In this document: positions 49,364 to 60,407 of the stretch, piece after piece
Layout: each line of letters begins with the position of its first letter
How positions within the stretch are numbered: position 1 is the stretch's first letter
Assembly (NCBI GenBank): GCA_965153455.1
Contig: OZ234498.1
Location: 18,972,001 to 19,036,000 of the forward strand
Length of the DNA stretch: 64,000 nt
DNA from: Sphagnum compactum
Taxonomy: Eukaryota; Bryophyta; Sphagnopsida; Sphagnales
Reading direction: 5' to 3'
Translations under genes and position numbers: made by a program
The notes under the pieces: model-generated
Told to the model about the DNA's origin: nothing
The model's database searches: none
The model's input: only the letters and a program-made list of their open reading frames with translations

Positions 49364-50033
49364 GAAGAAGGCGACGACAGCTGCCGTCCCCTTCTTCTTC
49401 CTGTTGTGGAGCTGCGCTACAGCGCAGCGAACAAGGCAGCGGCAACAACGCTGCCGTCGCCTTCTTCTTCCTCTTCTGAAGCTTCGCTGCAACGCAGCAT
49501 AGCGAAGAAGGCGACGGTAGTAACATAGCTGTCGCCTTCTTCTTCCTCTTTTGGAGCTGCGCTGCAGCGCAACGCAGCGAAGAAGGCGATGGCAGCAATG
49601 CTGCCGTCGCCTTCTTCATCTTCTTCTTCTTTGAGTGGCGCAAAGGCGCAAAGAAGAAGGCGACGGCAGCAACGTTACCGTCACCTTCTTCTTTTTCTTC
49701 TTGTTTTGCTGCGCTGCGCTACAGCACAGCTAAGAAGGCGACGGCAGCAACGCCGTCGCCTTTTTCCTTTTTGTTTGTTGCTGCGCAAGAAGGTGCAAAG
49801 AAAAAGGCGACGGCAGCAAAGCTGCCATCACCTTCTTAATATTTTGTTTTACTGCTTCTTTTTTTTCCCTTGTAGCATAGCAAAGAAGGCTGCAACTTTG
49901 TATTGAAGAAGAAGAAGACGACAGCTGCCGCCACCTTCTTTGATGGCTTTGTTGCAAGGAAATGGCGACCTCCGCCTTTCTTTTGTGGTTTTGTTGCGAA
50001 GAAGGTGACGGGAGCAATGTCGTCACCTTCATC
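49364..50033. repeat. Array of about nine GC-rich hairpin palindromes
   Basis: Each unit pairs GAAGAAGGCGACGGCAGC with GCTGCCGTCGCCTTCTTC around a 0-6-base loop. Examples are 49364-49397, 49432-49466, 49503-49543, 49579-49617 (17 of 18 bases paired, loop AAT), 49652-49691, 49732-49763, 49801-49836, 49908-49940 and 49998-50030. Linkers contain a second palindrome, GCTGCGCTGCAGCGCAGC, or its variants. Both strands give open but low-complexity frames, which I treat as a by-product of (GAA/CTT)-type words. The array lies in the presumed first intron or leader of the gene at 50138. Confidence 0.85.
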
Positions 50034-50137
50034 TATGGTGGCAGATTTTTTTTGCTTTGTTGTTGCTTATGGTTTAGTTCATTAGAATTAACATTTAACA
50101 ATAACTCGTGGTTTTTTCTTTAGGGTTGGAGGTTGTA

Positions 50138-51625
50138 ATGGTTAGGGGAAAAAGACTGAGGAAAAGCGGTGGTGGTGAGTTGGAAGTCAATAAGGAAAAT
50201 GTTGTTGCATCAGATGAGGCAATTCTTCTGGCAAATGTTGCTGTGCCAGATGAGGCAATTCTTCTGCCAAATGTTGCTGCAGCAGATGAGGCAATTGCTG
50301 AGCCACATGTTGCTACATTAGATGCGGCAACTATTGAACAAAATATTGCTACATCAGATGAAGCAATTGGTGACCGGAGTAGTGTTGCATCAGATCAGCT
50401 AATTGGTGAGCAAAATGGTGCTCTATCATAATTGAAACACAAGGATGACAGTTTGGTATAGATTGTTTTAGAATTTATGGACATTAGATTAAATACAGAT
50501 TTAAAAAATTGTACAAGTCTCTTCAAGTTTATTTATATCCGCACCTTCCATCATTTGTTGGAAGGTGCGGGATTTTTTTTGTCAAAATTTTTCTATTGCA
50601 ATACCTGAAAACAGTTCATGTTTGTAGGAGTAGTATGTGATTATGTGATTTTATGTTTTGTAATACCTGCATTTTGTTTTTTGATCTCTCATTTTTTGGT
50701 CTAGGTTCGGAACTTGAATCTGACCAGGCTCGTCGGCCACTTGCACTTCTTTGTCCACCTAATTTGGCTCGAAAAGGACAAAGAATGGACAAAGGTTGGG
50801 TCGAAATGGAAGTGCTAAGTTAGCACTTGCACTGTCGCATATTGTGCCAAATGGTTGTTGACTAAGCATTTGAAGGAGGTGCATGGCTTGGTGGCAGAAA
50901 ATGCCAAACCTGGGAGGCCTTCAATTTCTGCAGGAGGTCCTCGACATCAAGACCATGCCAAAATGAATGCTCGCATCTTGGGAAATGCAATGGCTGTGCA
51001 AAGGCGGAATGATCAAAAGGTTGCTAGTCGCGCTCGTGCCAAAGCACAATGCGAGTGGAATCACCTGGTAGTTGTTACAAAACAGTGTCCACCATTCCCA
51101 AAACCAGCTTTGGTCAAATTAGCTTCAGAGCAATTGTTGAAAGTGTTGGGCCTCAATGTTTGGGGCGTGGGCAGTGTGCCTCGAGATGCAACATCACGAA
51201 TGGAGAACGATGAAGATTTACAAGGGATGATTCCATCCACCTGTTGTGTATATGCACGACAATTGAAGACGGCATGGGATGTCAAAAATTGGGATCGAGA
51301 GTCCAGTAAAACAAGTCGGACAAAATAGGTGGGAGATGTTTTGGATTTTCATGAATCTAGAATGATTCATGGAAGGTAAGAAACAATAATAAGCAATGTT
51401 TATTTTTTTTATTGCATTTCATCCAACGTGTGTTAGGGTTTAACTTGGTGGTTTTTGGGTGTTTATAGGGTTGAGGACCAAACACAGGAAGAGTTTCTTG
51501 CAAATGCAGTTCAGGTTGAAATGCAACGCCGCCATTTTTACACTGCTCGTCATGCAGCAAAGGCTGCAAATGCAGCAGCTGCATACCGAGTTAAACACGG
51601 GATTATAGATACTAATATGGGTTAG
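50138..51625 (+). pseudogene. C2H2-finger/GRP-motif protein gene, three exons, broken
   Basis: I start at ATG 50138 (MVRGKRLRKSGGG), just after a good acceptor at 50122. Exon 1 (50138-50405) is basic, then has six acidic 12-residue repeats of the type PDEAILLPNVAA. Donor GTGAGC lies at 50406. Exon 2 (50705-51375) holds CTVAYCAKWLLTKHLKEVHG, a C2H2-type finger (C-x4-C, then H-x4-H). Next come AKPGRPS, a GRP core like an AT-hook, and a long helical basic part. Intron 51376-51468 has GTAAG and TATAG ends. Exon 3 (51469-51625) reads EEFLANAVQVEMQRRHFYTA and ends in TAG. Breaks: one frame change near 50,780, TAA at 50816 and TAG at 51326, both where Gln would fit. A nuclear DNA-binding role is inferred. 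I do not recognise a named family. Confidence 0.6.
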
Positions 51626-52035
51626 GGTTTCACTCTATATAGTTAGTTAGGTTTTGTAGCCCTGTTAGTTTTTGGACTACCCAATTTTGAGTTTCGATCC
51701 TTTGATATGTTATAGAGAACCAACGTTTTTTTTTCATTGGGTTCTTTAGTAATTTTTCATGCACCCATTTTTGAACATCTTTTATCAATATAATAGTATC
51801 TTCTACTCACACTTGTTTTATGGGTATATGGTTAATCATATATGTCTTCTTTGTCATAATTTTCTTAGTACTTGAGATGTAAGAATGAAACCAAAGATCA
51901 AAATGAACATTGTGCAATATTTACATCTAATATAATAAGACTCACATCACCTGAAGACTTTGAAAATAATACACACATTTTAAACATACAATACCTACAT
52001 CATTTTCTATTATAAATTCCATAAGGAGATTTTCA
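51626..52035. other. AT-rich 3' flank of the gene
   Basis: No coding signal. It could contain the 3' untranslated region, with several AATAAT/AATATA words. No further exon is visible. Confidence 0.5.
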
Positions 52036-52040
52036 AATAT

Positions 52041-52455
52041 GCAATACCCGCATATAAGTCCTAAAATAGCCGCAGGCATTTTGCATTCATTGCAATACCC
52101 GCATATAAGTCCCATAATAGCCGTTGGGATTTTGCATTCTTCGCAATACCCGCATATAAGTCATAAAATAACCGCAGGCATTTTGCATTCATTGCAATAC
52201 CCGCATATTAGTCCCATAATAGCCGCTGGGATTTTGCATTCCTCGCAATACCCTCATATGGGCCACAAATAGTTGCTGACATTCTTCATTCGTTGCAATA
52301 CCCACATATGGGTCCCATGGTATTCGTTGGTTTTTTAACATTCCTTAATACCCGCATATAGATTTCCATAATAGCCGTTGGTTTTTTTTTACATCTCTTA
52401 CAATACCCAGATATAGGTCCCATAATAGTTGCTGGTTTTTACATTCATTGCAAAA
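52041..52455 (+). repeat. 51-bp tandem array with GCAATACCCGCATAT core
   Basis: Units start at 52041, 52092, 52143, 52194, 52245 and 52295, then two or three decayed ones follow to about 52,455. Even and odd units differ (CCGCAGGCATTTTGCATTC against CCGTTGGGATTTTGCATTC), so the higher-order period is 102 bp. Because 51 is divisible by three, a frame of 17-residue repeats (QYPHISPIIA...) stays open for 77 codons. I consider that fortuitous. Confidence 0.9.
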
Positions 52456-55020
52456 CTTACATTTTTTCATAAAATTAATCCATAATAATAATTAATTTAG
52501 GTATATAAAAAGACATATTTTGGGTACCTATAGCACCTATTAGTTATTTTGAAATGATGTTACATGCGGGTATTGCATTTAAGGTTTAGGGTCTTCGCAT
52601 AAGGTTTGCCTTAATCACCTATGGATTATTTCAGTATGAACTTGCATGTAGGTATTGCATCTAGGCTTTGGTCCTCATTCAAAGGCGCACCCAAACTACA
52701 TATTGGGTATTTCAAAGCGACCCTACATGTGGGTATTACATTTAAGGTTGCCCTTTCATTGTAGCTTTTACCTTATTCACCTATGGGTTATTTTGAAATG
52801 AACTTGAATATGGCTATTGCATTTAGGGATAAGGTTTCATATAATTTTGCAATATCCACACACGTACTTACTTTCACCATTTACAAATTTAGGCTTAATT
52901 TTTTTAGTAATTAAATAAAATTTGTAACAAAACACAAAAGAAGGTATGTCTCTTACCATTTGTTAATCTCCAAGCTAATCTCTTTCAATTTCTTTAAAAA
53001 TATGTATTGCATTGTTTTGCATTTAAAATTCCCCCTATAATGCATCGTAAATTTATTTTATTTACTATGAACTTGTAAAAAAAATGTTAATTAATTTAGG
53101 GTTTCCCAAACTCTAAATTTGAATCAGATTCCAATAGTATATATTTATAACAATTATATGGAAAAATGTGCTTTCTTTTTAATAAATTCTTTCAGTTCAA
53201 ATTTAAAATGTTATTTAATACAATAAGGATTAGACATTAAACTATCATAAATGCTTATTAGGCTTACGTGGCCTAGGCTAGTATATTACATATATAACTA
53301 GTATGTTTATTTAATAAACTCAACCACCTTCAATACCTACATAGACCATCTAAGATATTAACCTAGAAAGCCTACACTAATGAATAAACTACATAATAGG
53401 CTTATATTACCTAGGTAGCCTATTAGGTAGTTAATTTAGGTTACTTAACAAATAGCTTATTATCCTATTACTCATGTTTAGGCTAGGTTGTTTAGTTTGG
53501 TCAATGTCGACACTTTAGTCAATCTGACAACCTTAGGTTTGAGCTTTTGTTGAAGCTAGTAATTTGTCAAGCCTATAGATTCTTGGTTGTTTTTTTATGA
53601 ATACTATTGTTTTTTTTGATAGTCGAGTCATGTTTCAACTTCTGAAGGTATTGAAAACATTACATAATAATTTGACCCTCATAAAGCTTTTAAAATCCAC
53701 ACAAACTCTGGTATGATGTCTAAGAGCTTATGAACATTTTCATACCTAGCTATTAATCTTTTGGAATTCTTAAATTCACATTAAAAACAAAGTTCATTAA
53801 AAATAATTGCAATATACGTAACCATAGGTTTATATATATATATATATCAATTTTTATTTTACTATAAATAAATATGAAAATATTATATATATTGAAATGG
53901 ATCAATAGTATAATTCCATAATATCATTATTTATATAATAGGTGTTATAAATAACAATATATTTGGACGAATATTTAAACCAATATTATACATCATAAAA
54001 GATAAAGTTTACATAAGGACTTGTGTTATATATCTATAAAATATAAAATATTTTTGACCCACTATATGAATATTTTAGCCAAGAAATTATTTATCATATA
54101 TCAAAAAAGTATAAATTAAAATTTCAATTAAACATAGGATTAATATATGGGAGAGATCATTTTTATTATTATGTGAAACAGAAATTAGAAAAGTAGAAAA
54201 TTATATGCTTGATTTCTTAAAAAACATAACTTAAAATCTTATTAAATTAAAGACTTTATATTTATGTTTTTAGTATGAATATACAACTTTAAAAAGGGAA
54301 AGAAAATATGAACATCTTTGAAAAATATTTAAGTTTGAACTTTTTTTTTTTGATCTTGACAAACTTTGTATTGCATTTAGGGTTGGGTTTTCACATAAGG
54401 TTTGTTTTTTACCTTTGTGTGATAACTCCAACCTAATTTTCCCAATCTCTTTGAAGAAGATATAGAATGAAATTGTATTGTTTCACATATTTCTAAACCC
54501 TAAAAGTTTCTCCCCAATTTAATATAAAATATTTATGATAATTAATGAATTATCAACAAAAATTTTCATATAATTAAATAATTAATAGACCATTATTTCA
54601 GATAATTTTGATGATTAATTATCAAGAATTAGATAATCATTTATTTATTTAAAATAATTAACTAATCATTTGGCTTAAGTTTATTTACTTGAAAATAAAA
54701 AAATGAATTTAATCAGATTAATTAATTTGATATTTGATTGATTAACTTTAGTATTTTTTGTTTTAATAAGTTATTGAAATCACTATTTAAGATAATTATT
54801 CCATGTTATAGATTGCAAGTTCAACTTTTTCATGAAAAATTCTTGCACCATGATAAGCTTGATCACAATTGTCATTGTATTATTTGTTCCACAAACAATA
54901 GAACCTCTTCTCAAATTCATGAAAAAAAGTAAGAGTCATGGAATTCCTAATCAACAACCCCAACCTTTATACACATTTTTGTTAGCATATGATTTTGAAA
55001 TTAACTAATTATTTTAGAGT
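52456..55020. other. AT-rich sequence with scattered GGTATTGCATTTA monomers
   Basis: Four single copies of the core in reverse orientation lie at about 52,567, 52,652, 52,730 and 52,815, each followed by TTAGG-like words and CTTC/TCATA words. Another is at about 54,370. Between them the sequence is almost pure AT, with TAATTAATT and TATATATA words and no gene. Confidence 0.6.
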
Positions 55021-55021
55021 G

Positions 55022-55625
55022 CCCAAAATGCAGGTATTGCATTTAGCGTAGGATCTTCATATAAAGCCTTAAACCCCACATGCGTACTTTCGGAGTAACC
55101 CATAATGCAGGTATTGCATTTAGGGTAGGATCTTCATATAGAGAAAGCTTAAACCCCACATGTGTATTTTCGGAGTGACCCACAATGCAGGTATTGCATT
55201 TAGGGGAGGATCTTCATATAAAGAGGCTTAAACCCCACATGCGTATTTTCGGAGTGACCCACAATGCAGGTATTGCATTTAGGGTAGGATCTTCATATAA
55301 AGAGGCTTAAACCCCACATGCGTATTTTCGGAGTGACCCACAATGCAGGTATTGCATTGTGGGTAGGATCTTCGTATAAAGAAATCTTAAACCCCACATG
55401 CGTACTTTCGAAGTGACCCAGAATGCAAGTATTGCATTTAGGGTAGGATTTTCATATAAAGAGGTTTAAACCCCACATGCGTACTTTCGGAGTGACCCAA
55501 AATGCAGGTATTGCATTTAGGGTAGGATCTTCATACAAAGAAGCTTAAACCTTACATGCGTCCTTTCGGAGTGACCCAAATTGTAGGTATTGCATTTAGG
55601 GTTGGGTTATTTCAAAGTGATTTTG
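55022..55625 (-). repeat. 79-bp tandem array with the same core inverted
   Basis: Eight units have GCAGGTATTGCATTTAGG at 55030, 55108, 55188, 55266, 55345, 55425, 55504 and about 55,583. Spacing is 78-80 bp. Each also has GATCTTCATATAAAG, AAACCCCACATGCGTA and TTTCGGAGTGACCCA. The core AAATGCAATACCTGC, read on the minus strand, matches the GCAATACCCGCAT of the array at 52.0-52.5 kb. Confidence 0.92.
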
Positions 55626-56645
55626 CATGTGCATATTGTGTTTAGGGCTAAGTCTTCACTTAAGGGTATCCAAACCATTTAGATGGGTTTTCTTTAAACG
55701 TGGGTATTGCATTTAGGCTTGTTTTTTCATTTCAACTTGAAATACCCAAACTTATACTTACCTCTACCAATTGGAATTTTGGGGTTTCATTGCAATACCT
55801 ACACCCGTACTTACCTTTACCAACTGGAATTTTGAGGCATTACTTGCACTTGTATTTACTTTTACCAACTGGGATTTTAATTATAATACTTGCATTTAAC
55901 ACTAATATTATCATTATCCTTGTGTTTTGAATTTCACACTTTTTGTGCTTATTACTTGGAAACAATAATAAGCTTTGTGCCATATTAGACTTCATGTGTG
56001 TGTTGAGTACATGATGTTCAAAGAATTTGGGCTATGGTTTCCTCCATACAAAATTGATTCTAAAACAAAAATTTTAGTGCTAATGGCAACAATCTTGATT
56101 AGTAATTGAGACATTTATTAAGGTAAAATATTAGTTGTGAAATATATGAATCAAATTCCTATACACTAAATCATAAAGCATAACCCTACAAATCCAAATG
56201 ATATTTTGCCATAAGCCTTATTACAACCCTAACTATACAAACCCTAACAAAAAAAAGATTTAGTTTGATTTGTTTACAAACTATACAAATCATATAATGC
56301 ACAATAAACAAATTTAAAAGAACATAGGAAAAAATTTAGAAACCAAAATTCAAAGGTTTTAGATTATAAATATTTATTAATTGAAAGAAAATACGTTAAT
56401 CTTTAAAACTAATCAAATAAATTTCGTACAAAACCAAAAATATATATATGTCTTTTACCTTTGTGTGATTTTTCCAACCTAATTTTTCCGCTCTTTTTGA
56501 AGAAGATATAAAATGCAATTATATTACTTCACATATGTGTAAACCCTAAAAATTTCTCCCCAAATTTAGCCTACTTTAAATTAATTACTATACATTTGTG
56601 AAAAACTTATTAATTAATTTATGTGTCTCAACTCTAAACCTAATG
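55626..56645. other. AT-rich sequence with a few decayed core monomers
   Basis: Further core-like words occur near 55,700 (GGGTATTGCATTTAGG), 55,790 and 55,850, after which there is AT-rich sequence with no gene. Confidence 0.5.
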
Positions 56646-56647
56646 AT

Positions 56648-56806
56648 TAAGTTAGTAGGGTATGTAATTAATAGAGTAGCTAGGTTAGTAGGGTAGGTGG
56701 TTAGTACAGTAGCTAGGTTAGTAGGGTAGGTGGTTAGTATAGTAGCTAGGTTAGTAGGGTAGGTGATTAGTACAGTAACTAGGTCAGTAAGATAACTAGT
56801 TATTAG
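56648..56806. repeat. 33-bp tandem array near the right end
   Basis: Four units start at 56675, 56708, 56741 and 56774, each AGTAGCTAGGTTAGTAGGG followed by TAGGTGGTTAGTA. Confidence 0.9.
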
Positions 56807-57041
56807 GTAGTTGCGTCAGTAGGGGATAATAAATAAGGTACCAAAGTTGGTGCAATACTTATGAGGGTAGGAAAGTGAGCAGGGTAGCTATCTGTGAGGT
56901 TAGGTCCAAGAAAAACAGCCAAGAACAAAACAAAAAAAAGAAAAAAAAAGTACAGTGGTCAGAAGCAATAAGAAATGGACTGTGATGAACCCCATCTGGC
57001 GCCGAATGAAAAAACGCAAGGCATCCAGTGGACAGAACGAC

Positions 57042-57078
57042 CAACTGGTGCATTGGTGGCTGCTGGTTCACTCTGGCC
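57042..57078 (-). repeat. Right terminal inverted repeat
   Basis: Reverse complement begins GGCCAGAGTGAACC. See the left TIR at 48671-48707. Confidence 0.85.
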
Positions 57079-58714
57079 GTGATAGTCCCTGTCCCTGTGC
57101 GGCCAGTGACCAACACAACAATTGTACCAGTGCAGCCTAGCTGAATTATGGCATCAACTAGTGTTGGCAGGTTCTCTGATTTTGCGTATTAAGTGTTAAA
57201 ACCGGAGGTTAAGGGTAAGATTGAAAAACTAGGCCATTTCTGACTCTTCCGTAACAAGCTTAGGTCCTTCAACTGACAAACAAAATAAATGTACCACTGC
57301 ATGTTTCCCGAAATACGGTGTCAACTGGTGTCCATAGGTTCTTAGGTTGTAAGTGTGAAAACCGAAGGTTAAGGGTAAAGTTCTTGTGAACTAGACCCAA
57401 ATCGGCTCCCTTTTGATGGAATCTGGAGTTAGGATCAGACTGTGTGTGGAGCTAGTCTTTTTCTAGAATCAAAATTCGAAATTCCAATCCTGGGGATCAT
57501 AGCCAGTTTTTCTACATCTCTCTATCGACGATCGCCACTTTGGCTCCAACAGAAAATTGTTAGAAAAAAGGGCTGGTGACCAGGTATGGATAGGTCCTGG
57601 GTGGCAGGCTCACAATTTATGAATAAGGTTGTCAGTGCTGCACATGGTAGACTTCACCCAATGTGAAATTATTTGAAGTGTGACCAGCAATTGAACTAAC
57701 ACTCATAACTTAGACACAATAATCTCCTACCGATTTGTTTGCAGAATTTGTACTTGAGAGTCTTCATCAATGTGCTACATAATTTCTTGCAAAAAATCGG
57801 TACACTCCAGAGGCAGTAACATTAGACGTGCCCACTGCCCATGGTTGTAAATGCAGTCAGTACAAGAGGACTGTTGTAATATATATATTTCTTCTGTCTG
57901 CCCTTTGCTGGGATGTTCTTTACCTTGTCATTGCCTTTTGGGAACCTGGAGTGGAGGTAGGCTTTTGTCAAAAAAAAAAAAAAAAACAATTCCCTCCCAC
58001 TGACTAGGAGGGAAATTATGTTTTGTAAAGGCTTGAATAGCGAGTGTAAAAAACAGGGGCCAGGTCTTTATGGTTCCATTAAAGATTTTTTGGGCATGTT
58101 ACATGTGCTACTAGGGGGTATGTAACATGGGAGGTTCTGGGTGCAAAGCGAATTATCTGGGTATTAGAAAAACTGACTGAGGCAAAAGGTAGATTGGGGA
58201 AAAAAAGGTTGCATTAGTACACTTCAGTTAATGCTCCATATATAATGTTAGGTTGCAAAAGTTGGAGACCTTTATAAAAGTGGTCTGGTGACGAAATGGC
58301 ATTAACAATTGCTTATGCTTGAGCTTTAAAAACTTTGTGTTATATACCTTACTTAGTGTGGGCATTCAATTGCCTATTATGGGTTGAAGTTGTTCCACTC
58401 CATAATGTTATGCTCGGGTTCTCCATCTTCTTTTTTCTTGTGTTCATAATCTTGATAGAGAAGAAGGAATCACAAATGCGCTGGCCCTGGCAATAGGTAA
58501 GACGCAGTGCATCTACCTACTGTGTCCACACTCTGAACACCAAAAAAATCCATTCCAATCTAAACAATCTAAACACTTTTACCCAATATGAAATTGGTTC
58601 TAATAAGGTAAAACTTCCAAAAGTTGGATTGAATGTGTTGGTCCCTGTCTCTGTGGGGCCAGGGCCAACAAATATGGGTTTTCATACATGAAAGTTGAAA
58701 TCCCTAGCAATGCT
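57079..58714 (+). repeat. Repeat family copy C (right part of second copy)
   Basis: Continues copy B after the TIR element. It matches copy A 44,110-45,803 in order, with somewhat more change than the B part shows. Landmarks shared with A include AATTGTACCAGTGCAGCCTA, GGAACCTGGAGTGGAGGTAG and CAACAAATATGGGTTTT. No coding capacity. Confidence 0.85.
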
Positions 58715-59604
58715 TTTGTATCAATTTAAGAGTACTTCATTATAAAAGCATTTGGCGCTCTTACCATCGTGGTTGAAAAAAATTCCATAACAGAGTCAAA
58801 ATGTGTCTTGAGACAAAGGGCAAAGTGGGAAAAGAAAGTTGCAGCAATACATTTGTACCAACTTTTTTTTGGGGTGAAATGTCAGATTTCCCAGGGGTAG
58901 GCAGCTATACATGGAAAAATAACTTAGCATGGCTAGCTAAGGTTTCTTTAAGGGGTGAGCTGGCTATATGGATAAACTATTCATCATCAAATGTGGCTAG
59001 AAAGCACAATTTGCAGTAGTTCAAATTGGCTGCTAGTACTGAATAATTTTCAAACATACAGCTCTGGTTTGGTAATCCTTCACAACAAATTTTTAGTAAA
59101 TAAATGAGCAAAAATGGACATAGGAAAAAACAAGTGACATATGCCTAACTTGCTAAATAAAATAAAAGAAATTAAAATATATATATTGGAAAGAACATCA
59201 AACAATGAAAAATAATAACACAAAATGAAAAGGTAACCAAACATGTAATCAAGAATGAAAATAACAATAAAAAGACAAAACATGTTTATGGTAGCGATAA
59301 CCCTTTCCCTCTTGTAGTTAAGGTGGCGATAACCATTTCTCTAATTTAGTTAAGGTGATGATAACCCCATCCCTAGAAAAATTATGTGTTGACAAGGTGG
59401 CTATTTTTGTTGGGAGGACAACACAATCCTAGCTAAAAAGTTTTTTTTGAAACTCAAATTTACTTAATCCTTTTAGCTCGGTTATCTTTCTGGTAACAAT
59501 TTGAAGGTTTTTTAGCCACCCTAAAAAAGATTGGTACTGATTGCATTAACAACCAATGCCTGTATGGGGGACTCAGTAATGTCCTTTACCACATTGGATC
59601 CTTT
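58715..59604. other. Unassigned sequence
   Basis: No match to the duplicated family beyond 58,714, and no gene. GGTGGCGATAACC/GGTGATGATAACC words recur at about 59,290-59,365. Confidence 0.5.
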
Positions 59605-60340
59605 ACAAGTTTTTCTACATCTCCCTATGGATGATCGCCACTTCGGCTCAAAGAGAAAATTCATAGAAAAACGGCTGGTGACCACTTATGGATAGGTCCT
59701 GGGTGACAGTCTCAAAGACCGTTGTTAGTGCTGCACATGGTAGATGCCATGTGAACAGGGCCTTTTTTTTTTAGGCGATCTAGTGCCCAAGGTGACGACA
59801 TTTTCTTTTGAAAATGGTGACAAAAGTGTGCTTTCCAGGTTCTCCAGTCGCCAAATCTCAGATAATCTGTTAGAGAAGATTGCCGGATTTTGAAATTTAA
59901 TCTAATTTTTATAAAACAAATAGTCAGGTTTCTGTACTAAGTACCAATGGGATAGCAAATAACACATAAAGATGCATTACGTTTTTCACTTTCATTTTTT
60001 TTCTGTAGCCATATTAGCTTCAGTAGTTTTACAGCCGATCGCCAGATCTGCTACACTACAATTTTTTTTTTAAAAAGCCCTGAGATGTGAAAGTGGGACC
60101 ACCAATGAATCTAAAAGAGTAACTTACACACAGTAATCTCCTAGCGATTTGTTTGCAGAAGTCTATTTGAGGCTTCATCATCGTGCTCCATAATTTCGTG
60201 TAATAATGGGTTCAGGGCAGAGGCCGTAACATCATGACTTATGTGACGATGGTTGTAAATGCAGTCAGGACAGGACTGGTGTAAGGTTGTTTTCTCCTGT
60301 TTGCCCTTTGCCCTGTTTCTTTTAACCTTGTCATTGACAG
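59605..60340 (+). repeat. Repeat family copy D (diverged fragment)
   Basis: The part 59,608-59,750 matches copy A 44,537-44,690 (TTTTTCTACATCTCCCTATG, CTGGTGACCA, TGGATAGGTCCTGGGTG). The part 60,120-60,340 matches A 44,740-44,960 (TAATCTCCTA, GATTTGTTTGCAGAA, TTGTAAATGCAGTCAG). The middle is replaced or highly diverged. Confidence 0.7.
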
Positions 60341-60407
60341 CCTGCAGCGCAAAATTAACCTCTACGCTTGAGTCTCGGATCACGGTGAAAAGCCAAAACC
60401 CGACGCC

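Larger units (their letters stand above)
48671..57078 (+). mobile_element. Large TIR transposable element (8.4 kb) nested in the repeat family
   Basis: Left end 48671-48707 and right end 57042-57078 are 37-bp terminal inverted repeats with 34 matches, sharing GAGTGAACCAGCAGCCACC. The flanks are GCGATAGTCC (48661-48670) and GTGATAGTCC (57079-57088), a 10-bp target duplication with one C/T difference. Copy A near 44,107-44,133 is an uninterrupted version of the site. TIRs with a 9-10-bp duplication are the hallmark of Mutator-like (MULE) elements. No MULE transposase is visible, so it is probably non-autonomous. It carries a spliced C2H2-finger gene, a hairpin array and three tandem arrays. A captured gene inside TIRs would make it Pack-MULE-like; this is an inference. 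Confidence 0.8.

Noticed and set aside
49242-49906. Several overlapping open frames on both strands
   Set aside because: Low-complexity Arg/Leu/Ala/Ser products of the palindromic GAAGGCGACGGC array. Both strands are open because of composition, not coding.
52039-52272. Protein of 17-residue repeats (QYPHISPIIA...)
   Set aside because: The 51-bp unit length is divisible by three, which keeps any frame open. There is no start context, and decay of later units breaks the frame.
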